Source of the DNA: Rhizophlyctis rosea
Taxonomy: Eukaryota > Chytridiomycota > Chytridiomycetes > Rhizophlyctidales > Rhizophlyctidaceae
Reading direction: 5' to 3'
Assembly: GCA_027596075.1 (NCBI GenBank)
Contig: JADGJC010000197.1
Span: forward strand, 1-64,000
Length of the DNA: 64,000 nt
Positions 1 through 12,554 of this stretch are shown here, in pieces. The position numbers and the translations under genes were made by a program. The notes beneath the pieces are model-generated. The model saw only the letters and a program-made list of their open reading frames with translations. It was not told the origin of the DNA and made no database searches. Within the stretch, counting starts at the first letter, position 1. Each line of letters starts with the position of its first letter.

Positions 1-276
1 ACATCCGTCGTGGTGGTTACATCCGTCGTGGTAGTTACATCCGTCGTGGTGGTTACATCCGTCGTGGTGGTTACATCCGTTGTGGTGGTTACGTCGGTGG
101 TGGTTGTTACATCGGTGGTGGTGGTTACATCCGTCGTGGTGGTCACGTCTGTGGTGGTTGTTACATCGGTGGTGGTGGTTACGTCTGTGGTGGTGGTCAC
201 ATCTGTGGTAGTGTCCGTCGTGGTCACATCTGTGGTGGTATCCGTAGTTGTTACATCTGTGGTGGTATCGGTAGTA
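1..276. repeat. 18-bp tandem minisatellite inside the Thr-rich gene
   Basis: About 15 imperfect 18-bp units (acatccgtcgtggtggtt and variants) run head to tail. They become more diverged toward position 276, where 27-bp variants occur. The unit is a multiple of three and encodes TTTTDV on the minus strand. Changes are mostly at third codon positions, so copy number can vary without breaking the frame. Confidence 0.9.
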
Positions 277-443
277 ACTGCACGTTTGAATAGTTCCAGG
301 CGCTGTCTTGCCCGGCGACCGGGATGGACAACAGGGCGCGCAACGACAAAGGACGTCAGGAGGAGAAATGCAAAGAGCACGGCAACCAGGGCCGGCCTGC
401 TGGGAATGTGAAAGCCCGTCGGGCGCATGCTGGAGGTGCGCAT
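1..443 (-). CDS. Secreted Thr-rich tandem-repeat (mucin-like) protein, N-terminal part
   Basis: The minus strand is open from an ATG at 443 to the window edge (147 codons, no stop, so the C-terminus is outside). Residues 17-35 form a hydrophobic core (PALVAVLFAFLLLTSFVVA) typical of a signal peptide, followed by a basic segment ending in Lys-Arg at residues 53-54, a likely Kex2-type cleavage site. From residue 57 the protein is almost only Thr, Asp and Val in a six-residue unit, TTTTDV, repeated to the edge. Such Thr runs are usually O-mannosylated in fungal wall or secreted proteins; that is inference. A second Met at residue 6 (position 428) could also start translation. The plus strand is also open through the repeat (Val/Ser-rich), but it lacks any signal or sensible composition and is the shadow. 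Confidence 0.72.
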   Translation of the reverse strand, partial: MRTSSMRPTGFHIPSRPALVAVLFAFLLLTSFVVARPVVHPGRRARQRLELFKRAVTTDTTTDVTTTDTTTDVTTTDTTTDVTTTTDVTTTTDVTTTTDVTTTTDVTTTTDVTTTTDVTTTTDVTTTTDVTTTTDVTTTTDVTTTTD

Positions 444-1766
444 CAACTGATGAGGTGTAAGAATGCTAACTTGGATTGCTGGAGAACAGCGATGAGGACT
501 TTCCTAACACTAACTTGGAGCTGGGAGATATGCGGATAGATCTACTCTAAGGGCTTTCTCTTCTTTCGGTTACCAAGATAGCTTCAAAGGAGAGATGCAG
601 CCAAAGGCAGAAAGCCGAGAAAGGGTGACGAATGCACAAGTCTACTGAAATATGTACTGATGAGATTGACTCTCGTCCCAGCGATGATGACAATAAAGCG
701 ATTTGCCAATCAGGCCTGCAATTTTGCACTGATCTACTTATTATCCAGTTGTCCGACACCAGTAACTATTAAGTTATGTTGCTAGCCACCATTGTTCGAA
801 CGTCAGCGTAGCATCTAAGCAATCTCGATCATGTCCGAAACGACCTGTCGATGCGGGGCCCGTCCGATAAAGAGACATCGGTTCATCGTTCGGACTTGAT
901 CGAAATTTATGGCGGGTGGAATCATTCAGATCCCAATGCTTGGTAAGCTCAATCCATGGCATGAACCGTCCAATTCATGCGGATCAACAGCCGTAGATGT
1001 CACCGAATTCCACATGGGTGCCAGGGGGCTGGTGAATTAGAGTTTGCAAGGAGGCCACCCATAGGGTCTTCTCAAAGATTCGTGCCAAATGCGAGCAGGT
1101 CTCTGTCAGTAGAAGTTAGTAGATTGAAGATGTTATTGGGGATTACTACAGGATGTCAGTTTGAAGCAACGTATCCGCAAGCAGGAGGGCCTCCGGGTGC
1201 GATCAATAGCGAGGTACTCATGCACTTTATGCAGACTGATTAGCACCACCAGCACTCAATCAGCGTCAATCAGGTGGGACGCGCTGACACTTGGGTCTAT
1301 GCCATCAATCCCACAGCTCCACAGTGACAGTCCCACTGCACTGTGCCCACTGCCCGTCCACCGCCCAGTCCCCACATTCACATTGGAGACACGCCACACT
1401 TTATCGACAAACCGATCATTATCTGTTGGGTATGGTGCCCATGCGTAAGCACTGATGACATGGATGATCCCCCCACGCCATTTGCCACAGCTTGCGCCCC
1501 ATATCTGGCCCCATAGGTATTCGTCACTCGTGTCTGTTGCATGTTTTGAACAGGAACCCAATTGTTTACAATTTTTGACACCTAGCAAACTCTTGTTTAC
1601 GGTGACAAAACTACCACTATCTTCAAGAACAATCAATACTAAGCACCCGTGGAATATTGCGGGTATCCACTACAACGCCCTTTGAACACGTCAACATCGT
1701 TTCACACGCTCAATCGTTGTTGTCTTGGAGAAAACTCCTTGCGGTCGTCCGGCTGTCACCCGAACG
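444..1766. other. Intergenic region, shared upstream of two divergent genes
   Basis: This 1.3 kb lies between the divergent Thr-rich gene (-) and SKI3 (+). Only scattered short open frames occur, with no recognisable domain. A stretch at about 1320-1390 is rich in CACTG/CAGTG and CCGTCCACC-like words, which resemble sequence near 12000-12100 and 38950-39060. No promoter element can be assigned with confidence. Confidence 0.5.
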
Positions 1767-4700
1767 ATGAGTGCGAAAGCTCTCCTGAAATCGGCTCGTG
1801 AGGCTTTGGGAGCACAAAACTACTCCCAAGCACGAGATTCCTGCCAGCAAATACTTGAAGCTGACGAAAACAACTACAATGCACTCGTTTTTCTTGGTCT
1901 TGCTGAGCAAAATCTCAACAATGTGAACGCCAGTGAAAAGGCATACCGAAAGGCTATCGGCGTGAACGCAGCCACCATATTGGCTTACCAGGTGTGTCTA
2001 ACTGGCACACTTGCTTTGGGCAGGTCCTGATATGCGGTGTTGTACACTGATGTGCTAAATGCTTACGCGTAGGGACTCGCCAACCTGTATGAGAAAGTGG
2101 ACAACACCACAGAATTGGCGGAGACTTTGGAGATATTAAAAGGGATGTACATGGACGGGTGCGTTCCATTGAGGGCTGGATCTGCACTTCGTAGATGAAC
2201 GACACTCATGTGGTCTTGAATCTGCAGAAAAGAAGCAAAGAAATGCTTGGACACAATTCAGAAGCTGATACAACTGTATGAGCGAACAAACCACCGACAC
2301 AAGGTGCACTCACCTTAAGTAATTGCTTGTTTCATGCGATAAATGTTTTGACCACGCAACTCGTAGCTTATTGGAACATTACGCGCGCTGACCCCTGAGA
2401 GCAACTACTCTCAAGTGCTTGCTGGTACCGACTGCTCCCCGCCTATCGAGACTTGGCGACGTATTGCAAATGTGCAGGAGAAGGCAGACGAGCTGACAAC
2501 TGCTCGCGAGATCCAAAATCGGCGGCAACGATTAGGTGCAGACCCTTTGGAAGTGATCAAGGAAAAGGTGGAGCAGGAAGTTGTGCTGGCATCGCAGGTG
2601 AGGCTGTTGGGCTTGATATACTACTGTGCTGTTGCTAACTGTGAGACGGCGTAGTTGGAAGAAGCATACGAGAAGATCATCAATCTTGAACGCGAACAGG
2701 GAGCAGATGTATCAGGTGTAATGGAAAAGCTCCTCGTTTTCCTTCAGCGTAAACTACGACATGTGTCACCAGATGATAAACAAATTGTATGATTCTTCGT
2801 TGCATGTGACATCTGGTCGACTTCTGCTTACCCATTTTACAGTTGATGACCAAGCTGCATACTCATGCGCGCTATTCGGTTGACCATGCATTGAAAGTGC
2901 CATTAGCTTATGAAATTCTCCTGGAAAGTCAAAATACGGCTGCAGGTGGGTCGGACTCTGTGGTCATTGTTGAAGTTGATTTGCTCATAAAAACGATCGA
3001 TGCAGGGGAGTACGATCTTTCGCTGATCGGCGGTGCGAATCAATTGGGTGAATCGACTTACATTGGTCTTATTGCATCTGGATACCTCAAATGGAAAGAC
3101 GGTGCAGATCTGAATGACATTTTGGAGGATTTGATTGTGAGTTTTCAACTTCCATTGCTTTCTGGTCGAAGCAATACTTATCCCGCAAATGCAGGCGGGT
3201 GTGGATACCAACTCTTCCACCTTGATTGGATACCACGTGCTCGCCTCCGTGTATGTGGAGCATGGGGAATATGAGTCCGCGGTGGATTGTGCAAACAAAG
3301 CAAAGAGCAATGCATTCATACGTATGGAAAGATTGAGCGAGGCACTGGACCGGTCAGAAGTTTTATATGTTTGTAATTTGAATTCGACTCGCTGAAAACG
3401 CCTGCAGAGTCCTGCTGTCGATCGACTTGTGCCTGGCGCGAGCGAATCTCTACCTCGGAGCGCCCGGTCTTCAGGTATCATTAGGCATCTACAAGAACAT
3501 CCTCGGACAAGATCCGAACCATGTGGATGCGCTGCACGTGAGTATTTTTGGGACTCAAAAATACATCCGTTCTTATTTGACACACACGTAGGGCCTCGGT
3601 CTAGCCCTCGCGGAATCGAAGAAATATGACGAATCAATTCGCTGTTTCGAAAAAGTGCTCCGCCTTTCCCCAGATTCGCATTCAATCAAAGCGGATGTGG
3701 GCTGGGTGCACTTCCTACAAGGACAGTACGAGTCAGCATTGGATCTCTTGAGGCAGGCTCTCGAAGGAAAACAAGAAGCTTCATACATTTATCGGATCGG
3801 CCGCGTGTATTGGGCAATGGGAGGTATGTAAAGCTCAACCAACAGCCGTGCGTTGAACACAGCAATATTCACCCATTTCATGTTTCAGATGAGTACCGAA
3901 CGGACAAGCAGTACGTCCAAATGCATCTATTGCAAGCGGCGAAGCTAAACCCCCGCTTCGGGCCGGCTTTCACGTATATGGGTCATTATTATGCTAAAGT
4001 GGAGCAGGACCGTGTCCGCGCATTGAAATGCTACCAACGAGCTGTGTCTTTGGCGGTCACAGACGCGGAAGCTGCACAAGCATTATGCAAGTTATACCTT
4101 GAGGATCATCAGATCTCTTCCGCGAAGAAGGTTTTGAAAGCGTACGTGTCTGCCAGTCCGAGGACCGTATGGGCACATAAGCAGCTCGGAACGATAGCTT
4201 TGGTGAGTTTCCGAAGTTCGATACTTGCATCGACCATCCTAATCTCATTTCCATAGGTGGTGAACGACTACATAGAGGCAATCGGACATTTCCAAACGGT
4301 CCTGCGACTTGACACGAAGGATGTGCTATCCTGGGAAGGACTTGGGGAGGCATATGGCTACGAAGGCAAATACCAAGCTGCGCTGAAAGCATTTGCGCGT
4401 GCAATCGAGCTGGAGGAGCGATCCATATACTCGCATTACCAAATGGCTCTGCTGACGTTCAAGTTGCGACTGTACGCGGAAGCGGCGGAGATGTTTCGGC
4501 ATACAAATCAATTGGCGGTATCTGCAGCGGATAACCAAGTCCATATGCCTAGTCTCAAGGGATTGTGTGATAGTCTGCTGGCGCTTTCTGCGGAATGTTA
4601 CCAAAAGGGCGCGTATGGCGAATCCTTGCAATCTTTGAACGAGGCATTGAAGAAGCTCGTGGACGCTGGAGTCGTTACTCGCAATGTGCAATCCATGACG

Positions 4701-7700
4701 AAGCTTTTAGCTGATATCTGCCTTTCCTACCGCCAATTTGTGCCCGCGCGCGTCGATTTAGCGGATATGGTCTCCATCGGTGCCTTGCTACCACAATTAG
4801 ACGCGGAAATTGCTAGATTAGGCATGCGGGAAATTGAAGACACTGCTTCGCCCGTTACGGGAACGGTTGTGGACGTTAATTTAGATCAGATTCTCGCGTG
4901 CGCAATTCGCGCGTATCGATTGTCGATTGGGCTTTGTTCCGCGGCTGGCACGAAGGAGTCGAAAGATCTTGCTGCTGGGTACTGGCATGATATGGGACTT
5001 GCGTACTTCTATCGGTGGGAACTTCGTAGAGCGGGTACGGGTGGTTTAGATAGTACGGGCGGAGACCAATTGCTCGCGCTTGCGGTCCGATGCGCACGCA
5101 TAGCTTTAGGAACCCATCCAGGAAATGACATTTATTGGAATGCGCTCGGAGTGTATACCTTGGACAGCGATCCGAAAATCAGTCAGCATTCGTTCATTCG
5201 CGCTATCGAATGCAATTCTAGGGTATGTGATCGCGCTGGTCCAGCAGCAGTTGTCTCATCCAACTTCATTGATACATGTTGCTTCTTCTGCAGAATGCAG
5301 CTCCTTGGTCGAACTTGGGCTACTTGTACCTGATTCTGGGCGATCTGGATCTCGCCAATCAAGCATTTGGGAAAGCCCAATTCGTCGACCCAGACTGGTC
5401 AGTTGCTTGGCTTGGACAGGCATATATTGCCGAGAAGCTCGGAAGCTCTGAAGCATTTGAGCTTTTCGAACATGCTCATGAGCTTGGTGGCGAAGCCGAG
5501 GTAAGGGTTTTCGCAGTACATCAATGCCGGAAATGGTTTTCTCATACCTTTGTCTCCATGATTATAGTTCGAGATTGACTACAGCTATGCCATTCAGCGC
5601 TATCGACGAGCGCTTTCCCACGGACATCGTGACGCAGCTCTGTACAGTACCGCCGCAGTCTGTTTGCTCAAGTTTGTCGAACGAAGGAGGGACGATCCCG
5701 CGGCTTTGAACCTCCTCGGTTTGGTCTTGGAGCGGCAGGGACAGTTTCCGCGCGCGGTTGAAGCATTTGACGGCGCCATGGCGGCTCTGACCAGATCGAC
5801 GAAAGTCAATCATGAACAAGTCAGTCAATTGCGGAAGGTGCTGGAGAATCGGGCCAGAGCCTTGTGCGCGGCGGGGCAATATACGGAATCCGCAGCTACT
5901 TATGCGCGGATGGCGGAGTTGGGAGGGAGCGATGCTTTGGCCTTGGTTGGATCTGGCATTGCTCTTTACTTTGATGGACGGTTGCAAGAGAGTTTGCTTT
6001 CGTTCGAAGGGGCTTTACAGGCTGTTGGTGGGCAGGCGGGACAGAGTTATTTGCAGCAGGATGTTATGCTGCTGTTGAGTCAGGTGCTGTATGCGCTAGG
6101 CAGTGACCAGCATGTGGATTTGGCGAAGCAACAGTTGTTCCAATGGTACGTTGACGCTTGATGGAGATACTCGATTGCAGTATTATGTTCTTACACTTTG
6201 AGTTGTACGACAGTATCGCGACAGACCCACAATACGTCAAAGCGCTGGTCGGCTTATGCGCATTAGGACTGGTACGCGATGATGGAACGCTCGCGCAGAG
6301 TGCCGCTGCTGAGTTGGTGAAAGTCACCTCATCGGAGGTGGATGACATGGATGCTGACGTCGATTGGATTCTCAGTCGGTTGTTCTTGGCTCAGGTATGT
6401 CCGCAACTGTCTTTCACTCGATTTTGATGAGTTACTCAGACGGGCGAGGTTCCAGGGTAACTTGAAGACTGCTCGAGGATTTTTGGCAAAGGCTATCCAC
6501 CGGTACCCGTGGAAGGCGGAACGCTGGGCCGCGCTATCGGAATTCATCAACAAGTATGTTACGCTGAATGTTGCAGAAAGGCGTTACAGAAACTCATGCT
6601 TTCATTACAGACATACTCCTAGCCTTTCAAAATCGAGCGTTCTGTGCGTTCAATCGGCATCATCTTTGCCAACGGTGGATCGCAAGGACGTCAACTCCAG
6701 TACCGCTCTGGCAGCTCAAGTCGCGCAAAGCCATGGTTTGGCACTCTTGTCTGCGGGGAAGGTGTCTGCAAACGGGCGAAGACGGCTGTGTCCCGATGAT
6801 GCTCGACGGCAGGCGAGGGCTGCATTGCAGAAAGCTATCAGGATATCACCGAGTAGTTCTGATGCTTGGATAGCGCTTGGGTTCCAACTGCGTGGCGAGA
6901 TAGCCGGTAGGGACAGGCGAGCCTCTTCGGAGGAAAGATGCAGTGCGGTGGAACGGTTGGCGCAACAAGCCTGCGTAATTGCTGATGGGGAAGGCACGGG
7001 GAGTAGTGTTCGACGGTCTGTAGCTGGAAGGGAAATCTGCCAGAAAAAGCTGGCACTTCGGAAAGCGTGGGCGTCCATACTGGAGGCGGATACTCTTGTA
7101 GTAAAAGCTCGCCATGTTGGGGAGCGTGGAGATTCAGAGTATGCCCTCAATTTGTTGAAGCGGGCGATTGGATTGGCGGAAACTGCCGCTAAGGAGCAGC
7201 CATCTACGAAAGTGCGGGCTGGGGCATACGCTACTGTCGGCAAGGCATTGAAGGTTACTGGAGACATCGCTGGGGCCGTTCAAGCTTTGAAGAATAGTGC
7301 TGTTGCCGGGGGATCAGCATGGATATCTTTATGGGAGGTGGGTACACTTGGAGGTAGAAGTAGTCTTTGATCAAGTACTAAATCATTGCATCAGGAACTC
7401 GCCGAGACTTATGCGGCTCACGGTTTCTATGGTGCCGCATCTCTTTCATATCGGCAATCCATTGCCAACTGCCCACCCGACTCGTCCTTGAAAGTGCCCG
7501 CTTTACTCAGATTGGCTCGCCTGGCATTACATCTTTCTGACGCAGCACTTGCCAACGAAGCAATCAATGAAGCTCTTAAACTAGATCCTGGTTCTGTTGC
7601 GGGGAGATGTTTGCAAGCGATCATGATGCTGCGGAGTGGAGGGGAGAAGGGAGCCGCCAAGGCTTTGAAGGTGCTAGCTCAAGCTGGGGTGGAGGGGGAA

Positions 7701-7844
7701 GAAGATAGGACACCTTGGTTAAATTGGGTCTTGTACTTGGCGCATAAGACTAGAGGTGACGCCGCAGTAGCTAGATCACATTTAGAAAAGGAGTTAGACT
7801 TGCAGCCTAGTTCGAAGTATCTTGCCAGCCTTGTAAAATCGTAA
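1767..7844 (+). CDS. SKI3: Ski3-like TPR scaffold of the Ski complex
   Basis: Seventeen exons join into about 1,694 residues: 1767-1991, 2073-2158, 2228-2303, 2367-2597, 2655-2786, 2843-3136, 3195-3352, 3408-3537, 3592-3823, 3889-4202, 4257-5222, 5294-5500, 5568-6145, 6214-6394, 6456-6553, 6611-7337 and 7395-7844. All junctions are GT-AG and in phase. The whole protein is tetratricopeptide repeats, for example the N-terminal helix pairs at residues 1-75, the central ones encoded at 3592-5222 and the C-terminal ones at 7395-7700. The length and all-TPR build match Ski3/TTC37 (about 1,430-1,560 residues). Ski3 scaffolds Ski2 helicase and Ski8 and feeds mRNA to the cytoplasmic exosome. The acceptor of the exon at 6214 could instead be at 6180 (both in frame). 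Another long TPR scaffold is the main alternative. Confidence 0.82.
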
Positions 7845-7952
7845 ATAATAGGATTTATACGGGACGCAGACTGCTTGTATCTTGAACTTGCCAAAATCGA
7901 ACCAGTCGGTGTCATCTGATGGAAGACAGTGTATAAAACATTGTACGATACG

Positions 7953-9251
7953 TCACATCTTGGCTCTCCAAACCTCAGGCGGCGCTACACCGGGACTTGT
8001 CAGCCAGTGGCCGCCGTCTACTACCATGATTTCTCCGGTTATCCATCGCGCAGCTGGAGAAGCGAGGAAGACGGTCGCTTGCGCAATATCCAGTTTCCGC
8101 CCTGCAGGAAGTGACTTTAGGTATGTCCGAATATTGTCGCTAAAGAAGTCGTCATACCAGGTGCCTGCAGCGGCATGCGGTTTTGCATCTCTTTTACAAA
8201 TCCTGATTGCTTGGCCGTTGCGCTTAGTTTTTCTAGTCCGCTCGTCTCTTGTATTGGCTGCGACACAAAGTCAGATGAGGACGTCGGCGAGCACCAGAAC
8301 GACATGATTATCTTACACCGGGTGCAATCGCATTTACTCGAATGCCGTAGTGGCCCCATTCTACGGCCAATGTGCGTGTGATGGCGTCTACGCCGGCTTT
8401 GGCTGCGGCGCAGTGAATCTGTGCGATTATTTAGTGATTTGTACTTGTTGTCGACTTGTGGCCATCGAAGAGGGGCGTCAGAATCCTTTGAGACCAATTT
8501 GTTGCTGCTTACTTGAAGTCCTACACCAGTATAATGGAATGTTGCGCTAACGCTGATGACGGTTCCCCTTGATTCCTTGAGATATGGGAGGGCAGCCTTG
8601 GCAGTGTTGAAAGTGCCGATCAGGTCGATGTCTATGACTGTCTACGCTGATTGAATTGTTTGAGTGAGAGTGGTAGGAAAGAAGCGTGATGAATCATACC
8701 TTGAACCCGTTTGCGCTGAGCTTTTCTGCAGGAGCTAGGAAATTCCCGGCTGCACCACAGACGACGATGTCGATACGACCGAACTTCTTGTGTGCTTGCT
8801 CGAACGCGGATTCCATATCCTTGTAATTTCGGACATCGGCGGCAATAGGGAAGCAGTCGTTTCCTAAATGATTGGGGTTGCTCGGTGTCAGCCCTGCGAC
8901 CACCTTGGTCTCTTGAGTGCAATGGTTAACTCACCAGTCAGTGCTGTCAACTCTTTCGCCGATTCTTCCAGCTTGCTTAGGGTCCGACTGATGAGGACAG
9001 ATTTGGCTCCGTGTCTATCGGGTCATGGCGTCAGAGCGAGTTGAAGTTTTACAGAGGAGGAAGCCGGCTTACCTCATAAGGGCTTCCGTCATGCCTTTAC
9101 AAATTCCACTGCCGCCTCCAGTAACAAACGCGACCTTCCCACAGAACAAGTCGGGCTGTTGATAAAGGGTGAGCTTCAAAGACTCGGTAAACCATTGCTT
9201 TCTGTTCGCACGCACCTGAAAGATAGCTGTAGTTGCCGTTGGCTCGCTCAT
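7953..9251 (-). CDS. SPS19: Peroxisomal 2,4-dienoyl-CoA reductase (SDR family)
   Basis: Seven exons (9073-9251, 8935-9014, 8700-8863, 8513-8641, 8317-8418, 8158-8257 and 7953-8101) give 300 residues. The NADPH-binding TGGGSGI motif lies in exon 1. The [12 protein letters not shown] segment in exon 3 is characteristic of DECR2/Sps19. Exon 5 carries the [15 protein letters not shown] block with the active-site Lys, and the last exon has a VVDGGHW end. The protein ends in Ala-Lys-Met, a variant PTS1 peroxisome signal. The enzyme reduces 2,4-dienoyl-CoA esters so that polyunsaturated fatty acids can enter peroxisomal beta-oxidation. Its length matches human DECR2 (292). Confidence 0.9.
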
Positions 9252-9501
9252 GTTTATCTTCTGTAAATGCGAGTGAGGATTTGCTTGGTGATTGGTGGTG
9301 GTGGGAATGAAGATGTGGGGTGTGTGAAGTTCGACGCGAAAGGGGTTGCTTTCATGTGACAGTGGCTTGTTTACCGATTTGACCTTTTTCGGTTAAATCA
9401 AAATACTATTAAAAGCTCTCCAGTTCCCTCCCCTCCCATCGTCTCTCGTGAGTTCGACCAACATTACTGTTTTTGGTGAACTTCAGAGCCTGCACTTGAG
9501 T
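9252..9501. promoter_or_regulatory. Bidirectional promoter between SPS19-like and HemW-like genes
   Basis: The two divergent start codons are about 250 bp apart, so their promoters must share this stretch. It contains a T/A-rich section (about 9375-9410) and a pyrimidine-rich CTCCC tract near 9420-9440. No TATA box was identified with confidence. Confidence 0.45.
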
Positions 9502-11501
9502 ATGATGGAACGGATGCCACTTGCCAACTTGCAGTGCTGTCGCAGCAGTCGCCACTCTGTTCTCAAATTGCCTTCTGTGAAGATTAATACCTGCCAGAGA
9601 AGATATGTAAGACCTATGGAGAGAAACGCTCGAAAACCACTATCCATATACATCCATTGGCCTTATTGCGAGAGGTAGTTCACACTTAGTCTTCTCAGCT
9701 AGTTGACATCACTGATACCCGGCACAGTAAATGTACATATTGTAGTTTCAATAAATACGTAATACCCGCCGGGTACGTAATGCTGCCTCCACCCGTACAC
9801 CACTGCATAACTTAGGAACCCCCATTCCATAGCGGCCAAGATCATGATAGGATGCAGAAGGCAATTCTATCCGAGTTGTCGTTTTCCTTGATCCGTCCGG
9901 TGGAAGCTTCCGCCACTGATGACATGTTCCATAATCATCCACCTGAAGAACAGCGTCCCCCGCCTTTGCGACGAGTGGTAAACTCCGTTTATTTCGGCGG
10001 CGGTACCCCGAGTTTAGCAAAGGTTGGAGGTCGCGAATGCTACCCTTCTCTGTTGCCATATATCAATGCATTTCCCTTAGCCGTCGATGATAGAAGCAAT
10101 ACTGGATCAGATTCGTGCTCTGTGTGATGTACGGGAAGACATCGAGATATCGTTGGAGGGGAACCCTACCGTAGGAAAACGCTGAATGTTGTGCCCCTTT
10201 CTTTTCATGGGCACTCAAGCATACACAGATAGTCTGTAGAAGCATCGAAACTGGCTGAATTCCGAGATGCTGGAATCAACCGGCTGTCATTGGGCATACA
10301 AGCTCTTGATGACAATGACCTCCGTTTTTTAGGCCGAGATCATTCTGTGAAAGATGCGCTAATGGCTGTCCAAACCGCACAAAAAGTATTTGATCGCGTT
10401 TCGTTGGATTTCATATGGGGACGGCCTGGTCAAACCGTGGAGATGTGGAGGAGGGAACTGCAGGTGCGAGGTTGCATTGCCCACAGCCATTGTGTGCTGT
10501 CGATGGATAACTTGATGTTCTTCAGGAAGCATGCTCGTTGGGCGCCAGCCACCTCAGTTTGTATCAACTAACTGTTGAGCGGGGTACTCCCTTGCATAAA
10601 TCCGTGCTTGACAATAAAGTCACAGTCCCTGATGCGGATACATCAGCAGATTTTTACGAGGCGACGGTCGAGGTACGCATTCAGATTCAAGACACACATT
10701 TGGAACGCTACAGTGTGATCTTATAACGGATGTTAGGTAGGCAAGGCACATGACTATCATCAATATGAAGTATCCTCCTTCGCCTTGCATGGGGAAACGA
10801 GAAACAGGAGTATGCATAATCAGTCATATTGGAAAGGGGTGGATTACATTGGTACGGAACGCCTTTCTTCAACGCTTGACAACTTGCAATTGACACTGCG
10901 TAGGCATCGGGCCAGGAGCTCATGGTCGAACGCACGGAAAGTTGACATCAACAAGATATCGGACCTTCTGAGTAAGTTGCGATGGCCTATGAACAATCTT
11001 GCACAATGCCGTTTTTAATGCTGTAGCAGATATTAGAACCCAATGCATGGATGCGACAATGCGAACTGCTGGGCCATGGCATGAGACGTTTCATACCCAT
11101 GAAGGCCAGAGAGACGGCAGAGGTCAGGCATGATCCGCTTCAGGGTCAGCTACTGAAAGCCCAAACTCACCCATAACAGGAATTGATAGTGGTAGGCCTA
11201 CGAACGTTTGACGGCATTTCTCGTGATACCTTCATGCAACATTCAGAAGGTTTGGCAATGGAGGAGGTGCGTTTGGTTGTGCTTCATCATATCTGAAGCG
11301 CTGAATGGCTGCATATCCAGTGGGCAAAACTCACATTGACTTTCATATTAGTTTCTGGACATGCGCATGTTGCATGATATGGTAAATGCTGGATTCCTGA
11401 ACGTCCAGCAAAGTCATGATGGTTCGATCGAATGCATCAAACCCACAGCCAAAGGTCTAGCAGTCATGGACAGTGTAGTCGCAGAAATTTTGAAACCTTG
11501 A
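9502..11501 (+). CDS. RSAD1: HemW/RSAD1-like radical SAM protein, with an in-frame TGA
   Basis: Exons: 9502-9674, 9728-9772, 9851-10022, 10081-10170, 10233-10463, 10526-10672, 10737-10851, 10904-10971, 11030-11122, 11180-11266 and 11352-11501. The first two join into IYIHWPYCE followed by CTYCSFNKY, giving the CxxxCxxC iron-sulfur site. FGGGTPSL, the SLGIQALDD segment, YEVSSFA, HNQSYWKG and GIGPGAHGR follow in the HemW order. The family are heme-binding relatives of coproporphyrinogen dehydrogenase, thought to act as heme chaperones, often mitochondrial. The Arg-rich N-terminus fits a targeting peptide. One problem: after RYRTF the codon at 10969-10971 is TGA, directly before a good GTAAGT donor at 10972, and the frame resumes with ILEPNAW at 11030. 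A base error, an odd splice or an inactivating stop are all possible. Confidence 0.85.
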
Positions 11502-12554
11502 GCTGCATCCATAAACAGTTGGAAGACTTGGAAATGACCCCGGATGCCATGGTGTTTCCTGGGTAAAGCATTAAATATCCTGTGGATTTTACAGTGCTTC
11601 ATTGTTTGAACCAATATCAAATTTCATTATTTTCGTATTCGATCGGACAAAGCGAAAAACAATGAATTTCGTGAAGCTGCCCTTGGGACCCTGGCGTGCC
11701 CGCTGCTTTGAAGTGAAAATAGGCCTGGTCGCACCAAATTCCAAAGCAAGTCACACCCCCTAATAATTTTGCGGTCACCAGGCACAGTCTCCGTCTTGAT
11801 GAGAGCAACGGCACAGTTGCATTGTTGGAACTTGGCAGCGAGAACTCGGTAGCGTGGTGATACAGTAGTTGTGCGCCACAGACCAATCCCACAACCACGT
11901 GTGGCTGCATCTGACGCGCCCCAAAATTTTGGGTTGGTAATTGCGGTCAAATGAGATCACTTGTATCAAGGCACAGTCATGCAGTTGATCCCCTCCATTC
12001 CGCAGTTGACCCAGGCATTGGACAGGCACTGACAGGCACTAACAAGTGGTCTGACAGTGAGACTGACACCCCCACCCATTTCGCCGTCCACCCGGTCCGT
12101 GGTGGCTGGGGCCCTGACGCGTGTCTGTCCGACTGCCTGCAATGGCCATGGCAAATGCGGGTGAACTGGAAAATGAACTCGGAAGGTAGGTTGCCTCTGG
12201 GCCTCTCCCTCTCACGGCTTTCCTTCTTGCGCGTTTGCACATTCCTTTCCTCCTTCTCCTGTCACCATTCGCACTTCGTCTTACCCGTCCTCGTTCGACT
12301 CCCGCGAAGCACCTGATATTTTATCCCTTTCTCCGCTTTCCAACCGTCTTGCCCCGCACACTGCACCGGCATCGTTACCTATTCCCAACGTGACCTTTAC
12401 CTTCAGTTTGCCCCGACTGCTGTTATTCAGCAAGACGTTACCCACGCAAATATAGTACCACGCACGACATCCGCTGAGCTGAACTGTTCTTACTGTACCG
12501 TCGGCCGCGAAGAACTTGTACGCGTATCCGCAGAAGCGACCGAGAACTGCCACC
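11502..12554. other. Intergenic region upstream of the VAP gene
   Basis: No supportable gene. About 11980-12110 holds several CACTGAC/CAGTGAG words. About 12195-12350 is strongly pyrimidine-rich (CTCC and CTTTCC tracts), as expected just upstream of a fungal start codon at 12555. Confidence 0.5.

Noticed and set aside
10..411. Open plus-strand frame with Val/Ser repeats
   Set aside because: It is the antisense of the Thr-rich gene. The minus strand has a signal peptide and a sensible composition; this one does not.
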